This document shows positions 9,685 to 18,827 of a stretch of 64,000 bases of DNA, one piece after another (the first letter of the stretch is position 1; every line of letters starts with the position of its first letter). The position numbers and the translations under genes are program-made. Source of the stretch: [Phialemoniopsis] sp. UDSM-2020 (lineage: Eukaryota > Ascomycota > Sordariomycetes > Thyridiales > Thyridiaceae); NCBI GenBank assembly GCA_018873225.1, contig JAEILZ010000001.1, forward strand, positions 6,324,001 to 6,388,000. Reading direction: 5' to 3'. A model generated the notes under the pieces. It did no database searches, had not been told where the DNA came from, and saw only the letters and a program-made list of their open reading frames with translations.

Positions 9685-11931
9685 TCACGTTGTGACTGAC
9701 CTTGCGAAAGTTGGCTCGAAAAGCCCGACAAAGGCGGGGAACGTGGGGTCACATTTGGGCAAGATCAACCTAGGTAAGAAACCAGATACGGCCACAGTGC
9801 CCACCAGACTGGTGGCAGCCAACAGGATCTGTAGCCATGTGTCATCAGGAGGCTTGGGAATCGGTGCAAATTCGTTCTCAAAATCCTTCAATGCCGGGTC
9901 CAGAGATGTGGCCGCCGCCTGGTACAACGCGGTGACATAGCTCGCGTACATCTAGAAGTGTCAAGCACAGTTAGCCTAGGCAATAATCAGGGACGTATTC
10001 CCACGCGGCCCAATGCTTCCTCCTCAATACGTACTTCGTGGATGATGACCATCGAGTTCCAAATCTCGTAGCCAACAGCACCGGAGCCACCGCCCTCGAA
10101 ATTGCTGGTACACTGCAACGTCTGCTGGCAGTTATTGGTCTCGGCCAACGTGCCACAGTCTGCCATCGGCGGCCCATTGATGGTGTAAGACACGCCAGCG
10201 GTGAAGTGAGTGCCTACTGGCTTTTGTTTCTCGGACCAAACACTCATCACATCCTTCCAAGCATCGGGTCCGTCCAACATGTTCCACCTTTCCTGGGGCG
10301 GAATATGGGCAGCATTCTGTATCGCCGGATCGTTGCACTTGAGATCGGTCCAATTACCGTGTCGCTCGCCTTCGGCATACGGGTTCTCGTTGTTCTTGAT
10401 GCTAAGTCGGTACGCACTCCACGACTTGCTCATAGAGGGCGCGTCATTATACTTCTCCAGGTCTGTCGCCCAGTTGGTGGTCCCCGCCATGCCGAGGCCT
10501 TTGTAAATTGCCGTGCGAGCGCTGCGGATGCCATCGTCCATGAACGCAACCCACTGGTTGTTATCATAAACAACGATACGGCTGTTGCTGGTGCTGTCTA
10601 GAAAGTTCTGATTGACACGACTGGCGTTGTTGAGGACAATATCATTGATCTCGGCGTCCGAGATGTAGCCCGCGGTGTTCGTGCAAGGGCCCTTCGAAGC
10701 GTCGGACGACGTCGCTGAGCCAGTAAAGGTGCAGTCTTTGCCGTAGCAGCCAGCCTCGGCCATATTGAAAGATCTGCCATAACTACTGACACCAACAACA
10801 ACCTTGCTGGAATCCACGCCGGCCTTGGTGATCTGGACAACCTATCAGTAGACGCTCGCCACGCCAAGGGAGACAGGAACGAAGAATTGTTCACTCACCA
10901 TGGCTAAGGCATTCCGGGTCTCGGTCAAGTTGACATGACTGCGAAGGCAATTACCTGTCTCACACCCCTCCTGGGCAAATTTGTTGTCGTAATCCCATTG
11001 GCCGTGCAAGTCGTAGGTCATAAAAACAATGTAGTCCACTACCTTGGAGATCTTGTCGATAGGGAATTGCTTGAGATACCAGTAGGATGCCGGAGCAGCG
11101 ATTGAAACGGTCTTGCCTGGGAGTAGGTTCTTCAGCACAGCGAGAAAGGCGAGATAGTTGGTGCCTTCATCATCGGCACCAGGAGGAGGGCCAGGAATAT
11201 CAGGTTCCTGGCACGCATTAGTATCATCGGGGACCCGGCAAGGGCAGCTGCAATAGGTCACTCACGCCAGGATACTCCCAGTCGATGTCCACGCCATCCA
11301 ACCCTTTCTCCTTGACAAAGTTCGCAATGTTTGTGGCTAGAGTCAAGCGGTTGGCAGCGGTAACGCCAGTGCGGAAGATGTTGTACGTGGCCGCCTCTGT
11401 CGAAAAAGCCCATCCGCCAAAGGATATGACGCGGTGGACGTTTGTCATGCTTCGGAAGGCCTCAAACTCGTACGTGCTGAGCACGTCTCCAGCAGAAATC
11501 TTGAAGTCTGGAGTGATGTCGCCGAAAGCGAAGTGGATATGAGAGAATTTGGTCGCATTGATCTGCCTCACATCCTGATAAAGGCATTCACGCCCGCTCA
11601 AGCTGAATCCCTCGTAGTAGCCAAGGCTGATCCACTGGGCGGGCGCGTTTCCCTTGACCACATCCGTGCCGCAGTTTGAGATACATCCGTTGGTGTTTTC
11701 CTTGGCTGTACCGGGTGCCCCAGTGTTGGTATCTGTACAGAACTCGGCTGTTATGCCACACTGGCCCCAGACGTCACAGCAGGCGTTGAGGGGACACGGG
11801 TTGAGCTTCTGGATATCATCCATGTTGTCCGGCTTTTTGGTGCCTGGCTTCTGCGGCCCACACTGCGCGTTGGCCAAAGGGGCTGGCATTGGCGGCGTGC
11901 CATCACTTAGGCAGATGATGGCCTTGGCCAT
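9685..11931 (-). CDS. GH18 chitinase, chitin-binding plus catalytic part (of a disrupted gene)
   Basis: Four exons, 11266-11931, 10899-11207, 10035-10841 and 9685-9951, with introns of 58, 57 and 83 nt (GTGAGT, GTGAGT and GTACGT donors), encode 682 residues if read from the in-frame ATG at 11931. A cysteine-rich CBM18-like segment (LNPCPLNACCDVWGQCGIT) comes first. The GH18 barrel follows, with SHIHFAFG, VISFGGW and the catalytic DGVDIDWEYPG (D-x-D-x-E intact), then VDYIVFMTYDLHGQWD and YASYVTALYQAAA near the C-terminus. This is the layout of subgroup C ('killer-toxin-like') fungal chitinases. The frame upstream of the ATG reads TWGWSGC, normally the end of a LysM module, and then quickly hits a stop, so the normal N-terminal connection is lost (see 11931-12800). 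The C-terminal tail looks shorter than usual. Confidence 0.75.
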
Positions 11932-12800
11932 CAGCCGCTTGCAGCCACTCCATCCCCACGTCTTCTCGTGTTGTTTGATGGCACTATCAGAGGGACCGTA
12001 AAGGCTATCGTACCAGTGATGTTGCGGGAGACGTCAAAGGACAGGCAGGTGGCATTCTTCCACGACCGAACTGCCTCCTGTACAGGCGCAAAGGATGTGT
12101 TGCTCGTGACCATGAAACCAAAGGTATGGTCACTATCGTATATATCTCCACACATCTGCATGGCTGTGCTACTTCCTATGGCTTTTGAAGCGGACAGGCT
12201 GTTCTCGAAATCGACAAGTGCTTTGGGCGCGGTAGACTGGACGTCCACATCCTTGCCCATATACAGGGCGGCTGTTCCACTAACCGTCTGCGCGAAAAGG
12301 ATAAACAACTCCTGGTCGCTCGTCGCGTAGCCGGCAGCTATGGCACGTCTCATTGACTTTGATAGAGCTCGGAGGTCGACACCGCGATGCAGCGTTGTCT
12401 CGTTCCAACGGCCAAGCTCAAAGGTAACATTGGTCAGTGTCTGTGCAGGAGCGGCTTTCGTCTGGATCTCCATGCCCGGCTTCTTGGGTGCACCGTACGA
12501 TGTACAAGCGTAAATACGATGCCCCGAGTTGCCATCATCGATGTTGTCGTAGATGGAGAAGTGATAGAATACAGTCTCTTTGCAACGCGAAACCTGTTTC
12601 AAGCTGTGATACGCCGTCCAGTTTCCTGGATCCGGGCCCGAGATACTGCAGAGGGCCGGACAGTCATCTCGGCCTCGATAGGATACGGAAGCCGGTTGTC
12701 TCAGGTTCGGCATGCTAGGGGACCCAGCTTCCACGGCTTGCAAAGACCATAACAGGCTGGCAGCGCCGAGGACTGTCGTCAGCCATTTCGAGAACGGCAT
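11931..12800 (-). CDS. N-terminal domain of subgroup-C-like chitinase, out of frame with the rest
   Basis: 289 residues from the ATG at 12800. It starts with a signal peptide (MPFSKWLTTVLGAASLLWSL, then Gln-Ala-Val-Glu-Ala). It then carries the domain that precedes the LysM modules in subgroup C chitinases (DDCPALCSISGPDPGNWTAY, MRRAIAAGYATSDQELFILF, MQMCGDIYDSDHTFGFMVTS). In that family the domain normally runs into one or two LysM modules and then TWGWSGC. Here the frame ends with PSNNTRRR and an out-of-frame tail. Its stop overlaps the ATG of the chitinase frame (TGATG at 11929-11933). I found no GT-AG intron with acceptable sites that joins the two frames. The simplest reading is an internal deletion that removed the LysM modules and shifted frame. 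Non-canonical splicing or two separate products are less likely. Confidence 0.7.
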   Translation of the reverse strand: MPFSKWLTTVLGAASLLWSLQAVEAGSPSMPNLRQPASVSYRGRDDCPALCSISGPDPGNWTAYHSLKQVSRCKETVFYHFSIYDNIDDGNSGHRIYACTSYGAPKKPGMEIQTKAAPAQTLTNVTFELGRWNETTLHRGVDLRALSKSMRRAIAAGYATSDQELFILFAQTVSGTAALYMGKDVDVQSTAPKALVDFENSLSASKAIGSSTAMQMCGDIYDSDHTFGFMVTSNTSFAPVQEAVRSWKNATCLSFDVSRNITGTIAFTVPLIVPSNNTRRRGDGVAASG

Positions 12801-13728
12801 GGCAAACTACCTACGAACAAAGGGAGCGAGGAAAGGTATTGAGGGCAGTAACAAAGACTGTGTGATTGAAGAGTACGCATCATTCTCTGCACTACATTAG
12901 CCATCTCGATGTAGTATGCATCGAGCAGTTGTAGAACTTATGTACTGAACTCGGGATAATTGCAAAGTCCAATCCCAATGGGTTGCCAATACACGTTTCT
13001 CATTCGAGTCTCCCAATTGCGTTTCACGCGTTCACTAACCCACTGTATCGTTACTTGACCGGTATCAATAATGCCTGTCATGGGCGGTAAACTCTTTGGC
13101 GAACAGAGTCAGGGGTGTATCTGGCGGCAGCAGCGTCAGTGTAACGTCGACCGTTGGAGTGGAACTCACCCGCCCCCAAAGTCGAGGTGTTTTTAGATGC
13201 ATGTTAAATGAGAGTGTGAGATTGAATGAAAGATTAGTCGAGATGCATCATGTTTCTGTTCCATTGAAGGATTCTTGCATCTGCGCTTAGCCCACGTGCT
13301 TGAATTGGGTTCAGTAGGACCAGGGGTAGGAATACCATGCTAGGCCGAGGTTCCGCCCTTACCAGCCTCGGTGGGCCAATGCGGAGGTAACGTATAACAG
13401 GGATAAGGTCGAAAGAGAGAGGAGGACTGCATCCCTTCCCTGAAGTGTAGAGACAATCCAATTCTCTGATCTACTGGTCCGCGGCGCTGGACCGCAGAGA
13501 AGCTCAACAAGCCAGAGGATACGTCCTACATGAGCAGGTGGGAAAAGCCCGAAACTTGACACATGGGAATTACGCTTAATGAAACGGGTATAGTTTGATC
13601 AGAAAAGTATACAGGTTGCAAATAAAGTAAATACAATGTGAGAACAATTACGGCGGCGGCCTTTGGCTTGCCTCTCCCGAGCCTGCTCTGCTGTTCCAAA
13701 GTCACGATCCATAGGCTACTTATCAATT
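12801..13728. other. intergenic
   Basis: Upstream of the chitinase-like gene and downstream of the DUF7136-type gene. No convincing coding or RNA feature seen. Confidence 0.5.
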
Positions 13729-14532
13729 CTAAAAGAAATTTCTAACGACCATCGTGGTGACGAATCCAACTAACAGAGCCATACAAGTCGTCGGCGCCAC
13801 CTTACGTTGTGATACCGCTGCGTTCTGTTTGTTAGTGCAGCTAATTGCAGGTCTCACGCCTGCACACGCCGTGGCGGTGAGAGCAGCCGAGATGCTACTC
13901 GCTATTCCCGAGTCAACATGAACTGCACATGGATTCCCGGGGACTAGTGGCTGCACGTCCGAGAACACAGCGCAGGTATCGTGACCATCATAATTCGCTG
14001 GTTGTATGCCCAAGGTACCGGTGATGTTGAAGGCGAAATGACTTGCGCTGGCGCACGACGAGGGGCCGTCAGTGGTCACTGGTACGAGATCAGGCTGCTG
14101 GGCGCCATCTTGAATGGTGAAGACCACACTATTGTCTCGAAAGCCTCCGCCGAGGGTCACCGGCCCGCCAACGTTTGAACAATTCCCCGCGCCAAAGGCC
14201 CATGACAGACGATACTGGGCCGGCGCACCTCCAGCCACGGTATTGAGACTGCTGACGTATGTATACACAAATGTCGGGTCTGCTTTGAAATCGGTAGACT
14301 TGAGGCTTATGATGGGGTCGGTAGCGTTGCTTCCCGTGCTGTCCCAGAGCGTCAGATCGAAGCCGGGATCGAGTGACGAAGCCAATGCTGCATTCTGAAA
14401 GGCAAACACGATGGGGAAAAGAGGGGACGGCGCAAAGGTTTCGTTACGCGGGAAAATCAAGTCAACTTCCACCGTTGCCGGGAATGTAGCGGCGCGGACC
14501 GGCGCAAACCAGAGCAGCGCGGCGAACAGCAT
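13729..14532 (-). CDS. DUF7136-type secreted protein, probably GPI-anchored
   Basis: Frame of 267 residues from the ATG at 14532, which starts a hydrophobic leader (MLFAALLWFAPVRA) directly before ATFPATVEVDLIFPRNETFA, the hallmark beginning of the DUF7136 family of fungal secreted proteins. The frame remains open to 14880, so a longer N-terminus or an upstream exon cannot be excluded. Several Asn-X-Ser/Thr sites and about eight cysteines are present. The C-terminus ends in a hydrophobic stretch (CMALLVGFVTTMVV), as in GPI-anchored wall proteins. The molecular function of the family is unknown. It sits between a chitinase and a LysM gene, so a cell-wall or surface role is plausible (inference). 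Confidence 0.7.
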   Translation of the reverse strand: MLFAALLWFAPVRAATFPATVEVDLIFPRNETFAPSPLFPIVFAFQNAALASSLDPGFDLTLWDSTGSNATDPIISLKSTDFKADPTFVYTYVSSLNTVAGGAPAQYRLSWAFGAGNCSNVGGPVTLGGGFRDNSVVFTIQDGAQQPDLVPVTTDGPSSCASASHFAFNITGTLGIQPANYDGHDTCAVFSDVQPLVPGNPCAVHVDSGIASSISAALTATACAGVRPAISCTNKQNAAVSQRKVAPTTCMALLVGFVTTMVVRNFF

Positions 14533-15803
14533 GGCAAAGATGACGAGAGATATGGCGATTCGTGCTGCTGGACGCGCTGATGGGAGGAGAGCTGGAAGGA
14601 AGGCGACAAAGGACGAAGTCGAGCTGCCACTAGCTGGATAATAGCAACGCAGGATAACGGGAATGGATGGCGCAGCAAAAGAGGCGAGGCCAAAGGGACC
14701 TGTGCGCAGGGAACCAAGTGATCCAGGGTGGTGAGAGCGGCAGCACCAGATGACCTGATTTGAAGACGATGCAACGAGAAAAAAAGCTTTGCAGGGACCG
14801 TCGGCTCCCACCTCAATTTCCAGTGGATGCAGTGAACGGCACCCAACCTGCCAGGCCAAAAGGGGGTTTACCAAGTACAACTGTTCACCGAGTACTTAGA
14901 GATTCCTCTTTGGCCACCGTGCCTCGAGCGGATGGTTCCGACACACGGAAGCAATGCCAAGTACAGAGCAAGTTGAGACAAGCTTGGCCAAGTCGAACCA
15001 ATCTGCTGCCAAGGCCGGGGTCAGGGGTCCAGGGACCATTAAGAGACCCCTGATCCCGCCACATCGATCCGATTTTCCGCTTGCTAGCTTAGTTATCATA
15101 CCAGGGTTCGGATACTGAGGATTTGATAGACTGACATCGGATACTCGATGCTACTCTGCGTCGAACATGGGGTTTATCTACGGCGACGAATCAGAGGGCG
15201 TTCCTCAGACCGTGGGTGTCAGAAAGGTTGACGCTTTTGGATCAATCTCTACCCAAATTACTAACAGACTGAATCAGCCATTCATGCTTAGGTAGTGGGA
15301 TAGTCCTGGTTCATCTGTTATGATCAAGGTACATCCACAAGGAAAATCGACAATTAATCTGTCAACCATTTGATAATACAACGTCACGTCTATACCTCGA
15401 CGAGGGGCCGAACCTGGATTGGAATCCTTTCACGACGACGCTGCAGAGTATGTCCGATGCCATGACTGATTCGCTTTCCTCGTTCTGATCATGGCTAGAA
15501 CATGGCGACAAGCAAAAATTGCCATCCGCTCTTGTGAATGTAGCAATATTGCCAGGATGAATGAGACCTAGCCTCTGAAAGCTAATTTCCCAGAATTTCA
15601 CTCAACTCCGAGATAGCATCGTAAGGTGACAGTAAAAGAGTATAAGATGGCTAGTCATTTCGGATCAAAGTGATGGGTCGATCTTTACTTCTTCACGCGC
15701 GCCAGCCTTGTCCATCATTCCCGTCAGTTGTTTCAACTCCTGCGCAAGCAAATACCTCCCTCCCTTGCAGGGTGTCTAAATATACATACTTCACCACGAT
15801 ACA
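14533..15803. promoter_or_regulatory. divergent intergenic region
   Basis: Upstream of both the DUF7136-type gene (minus) and the LysM gene (plus). Short ORFs inside show no family resemblance. No specific operator recognised. Confidence 0.45.
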
Positions 15804-16917
15804 ATGGGTCTTGCATCGCTTCTCATCCTCGGTGTGGCACCTCAGCTCATCGCTGCACGTGTGCTCCAAGGCCGCCAGACCGTGTCTTGCGACTTCGCCA
15901 TTGCTGCCAACAACGGAGACACCTGCGCGTCCTTTGCAGCCGGCTGGGGCCTGACCGAGGACTCTTTTGCAAAGCTCAACCCTGGTGTCTCGTGCCCAGG
16001 GAGTCTGAATGCCGGCACAGACTACTGCGTCATCGGCACAGTGTCGACAGCCGCGCCAACGACCAAGCCAGTCACCTCGACCAAGCCGCCAACTACATCA
16101 ACGCAGGTCCCAACCAGCACCACGTCCAAGACCACAACCACGACCTCGGGAGCCGCGCCAGGGCCTACTCAGCCAGGTTTGGCCGCCGACTGCATCAAGT
16201 TTCACGAAGTAGTATCCGGCGACCAGTGCGGCGCTATCGAGTCACAGTATGGAATCAGCGCCTCAGACTTTGCCAAATGGAATCCATACATTGACGCTGG
16301 TAAGAGGACAATTCTCACATTCTCAATTTGCCCTATTTTCCTAGAAAGTCCACGGATCTCTCCACTCGCTGGTTGTTGATACTTTGGATGTAGAATGCGA
16401 TAACCTCTGGCTCGGCTATTATGTCTGTGTGGGAGCCCCAGGAGCTACCCCTCCGCCCACGACCACGACCGCCCCTTCGCCCTCCGGCCCGTCTCCTCAG
16501 ATGCCCAGCATCACCAGCAACTGCAACAAGTTCTATCAGGTCAAGTCCGGAGACGGCTGTTGGTCGATTGAGCAGGCTCAGGCGATCTCCGACTCGGACT
16601 TCATGGCCTGGAACAAGGCTGTCGATGCCCAATGCGACAATCTGTGGCTTGGGTACTATGTTTGTGTCGGCGTCGCGGGTGGTGGCTCCTCTCCAGCACC
16701 CACGACGACCAAGCCCGCCAACCCCGGCCCGACGCCTCAGATGCCCAACACGGCGAGCAACTGCGAGAAATTCCACCAGGTCGTGTCCGGCGACGGCTGC
16801 TGGTCTATCGAACAGGCCGCGGGGATCAGTGCGTCAGACTTTGCCAAGTGGAACCCATACGTCGATGCAGCTTGCGACAACCTGTGGCTCGGCTACTATG
16901 TCTGCATCGGCGTATAA
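15804..16917 (+). CDS. secreted protein with four LysM modules
   Basis: Two exons, 15804-16299 and 16394-16917 (94-nt GTAAGA..TAG intron), encode 339 residues. A signal peptide (MGLASLLILGVAPQLIAA) is followed by a divergent N-terminal LysM (NGDTCASFAAGWGLTEDSFA). A Thr/Pro-rich linker and three closely similar LysM modules follow, each with SGDxC..IE, SDF..WN and CDNLWLGYYVC. There is no catalytic domain. Such proteins bind chitin oligomers; in pathogens they can act as LysM effectors that hide chitin, and in other fungi they act in wall or chitinase regulation. The modules are separated by Pro/Thr/Ala linkers. It lies 3 kb from the GH18 chitinase remnant, a pairing known from subgroup C chitinase loci. 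Whether it is an effector is not shown by sequence. Confidence 0.9.
16394..16917 (+). repeat. tandem LysM coding repeats
   Basis: The tail of the second module and two complete LysM modules recur here with Pro/Thr linkers. The CDNLWLGYYVC motif recurs three times (about 16397, 16634 and 16874), with clear nucleotide similarity. This suggests recent internal duplication. Confidence 0.7.
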
Positions 16918-17287
16918 ATACATGTATGGGATAATGTATGCAAGACATCTCTTTGGGGCCCTCCCCGATGTTGAGGTCTTTATCACAAACCACCCGAGCT
17001 ATGGCACAAACTGCCGTCACTTCCGAGGGAATGGTATCTGGAAGAGCCGGGAATCATGCGACATGGAGTTGGTACATGTCTTCTTCTTAGCACATAGTTA
17101 ATATTCATTTGTTTGATTCTGGCAGATGCTAGCCAGTCAATTCATTACGTTCTTTTCCTTTCTTAAATAGCATGCTCGTGAAACTAGGAGACGTTACTGT
17201 ATGTGACATAAAAGCCATCTCGACTGAGATCACTCTCTTCTAAACAAACCCTTGAGCAGCCTCGGTACCAACCAATGTCCTACCAGT
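16918..17287. other. intergenic, convergent 3' ends
   Basis: Between the 3' ends of the LysM gene and the inositol oxygenase gene. Nothing further recognised. Confidence 0.5.
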
Positions 17288-18267
17288 CTACCACTCGATA
17301 ACCCTTTGAGGGAAGAATTCGTCGATAAGCTCTAGGTAATATGGCTGCAACACAAATTGGTAAGCTGTCCGAACATGTCTGTGGGCATCATGGTGCGTAC
17401 CTTTAGTTCGTCCGCGCTAGGAACGTCGTCACTCTTGCTGTACAAGTCGTACGGGTTGAAGGCCTGTACTGCCTTGAGCATGTCATAGTCCCTCTCAACC
17501 ATGAACTGCCTGTACGCCCCCTCCTTGTGCCATGCGTAGAAGCTGTGATACCGTATCATCGCCAGCGCCTCGGGCGGTAACGTCGACTGGTCCTTGACGA
17601 CATGGTAGAGATACTCGTCGTGGCCCCATGACAGCATCACATTATCCATGCCACAGCCCGGAGAATAGATGCCGTTCTTGGTGCTGTAGACCGGGTCGTC
17701 GAAGTCGGGGTTGCCCGCGAAGCTCTCCGGGTAGATGATGCGCTTGTCGAAGGCGCACCCGATCGGAAACGTGTCGCCCACAACGTCCCACTGGCCTTGG
17801 GCATCGTACAAGAACAGCAGCTTGCCCAGATCGTGGATGAGGCCAGTGAGCTGCATCCAGCGGGGCTTGCCGTCTCTTCGTATGGCCTCCGCGCTCTGGA
17901 GCAGGTGTTGGATCTGGCTGAGGGAGGTATCGGGGTCGCTCTCGTCGATGAGTGTGTTGAGTTTCTCCATGGCTTCCCAGACAGTCATTCTATCACGCAC
18001 GCGCATGTGAAATCGGTTTCGTGCGGCGAGGTTGTAGGCGACGGTTTGCTTTTCGTGTTGTTCACGGTAGAATGACTTGACCCGGTCGCACGCTTGGTCG
18101 TATTGGCGGAACTGAGTCTTGTCCTTCTCCGAGTCGAAGTTGGATGTATCATCGTAAAGGGTTTGTTTCTTGCCCTTGATATAATTCACCGCATCTACGG
18201 CATCCGAGGTGGCCTCCAGGGCCTGGCCGTCTCTATCGTTGTAGTCGTAGATGGCAGATGGAGCCAT
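17288..18267 (-). CDS. myo-inositol oxygenase
   Basis: Di-iron enzyme converting myo-inositol to D-glucuronate in the cytosol. Two exons, 17401-18267 and 17288-17344, are separated by a 56-nt intron (GTACGC..CAG), giving 307 residues. Without the splice the last conserved residues (PYYLELIDEFFPQRVIEW) would be lost. Motifs: LTGLIHDLGKLLFLY (HD iron ligands), FPIGCAFDKR, SPGCGMDNVMLSWGHDEYLY and MIRYHSFYAWHKEGAY. The length matches the family. The start at 18267 (MAPSAIYDYNDRDG) is chosen; an upstream in-frame ATG exists at 18306. It is in tandem with a Zn2Cys6 regulator gene upstream. Confidence 0.94.
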
Positions 18268-18827
18268 GCTAGTTGGAAGTATTTGCTGCGGTGGTTTTGC
18301 AGTCAAAGTAAGCGACAGTGGAGGAGTTGAACAGGTCTAAAACAGGATATCGTGCAAATTGCAGTCGTTACGATGGCAGAACAGCGTGATATTGGGTGGG
18401 AAGAGTCGGCCAGGTTTGGTCTCACTGCAAACAAGGGATTTCTTCTTTTATCTATTCTTCTTGAATTCCTGGCGATTTGTGCACCTTCTACCAGACCTTC
18501 TGATCCACCAATCTTCTCCACGATGACTTCAAACAAGTTGTGATTGAGTGGTCCAGACAGATGTGGCATCCAGCTATGGTCAAAATCGGCGATTTTGCCT
18601 TGGTTGGGTGGCATGCAGCTTCTCCACATTTATGGAGCATGGTGGAGAATATTTCCTGTTCCAGAATCGGTAAAGAATCCCGACATGGCAATGTGATGAT
18701 TGCCAAATCTTCCCCGACTCGAGGTCACACAACGCCGCCCACCCCGGCAAGACTCGCCCAAACGAGCTTAAAACAGGTCTGCATGCATTCGATCTTGAAA
18801 AGACAGGGCTTTCGTGCAGTGGCATAC
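18268..18827. other. intergenic
   Basis: Promoter side of the inositol oxygenase gene and 3' side of the regulator gene. The plus-strand ORF at 18540-19004 lacks family features and partly overlaps regulator exons in antisense. Confidence 0.5.

Noticed and set aside
11950..12060. Intron that would join the two chitinase frames
   Set aside because: Candidate donors with the needed phase (GTCGTG, GTGGAA, GTCCTT) are poor, and the joined product would still lack the LysM modules; a deletion explains the data better.
16421..17101. 226-codon Arg/Pro-rich plus-strand ORF
   Set aside because: Out-of-frame shadow of the LysM repeats.
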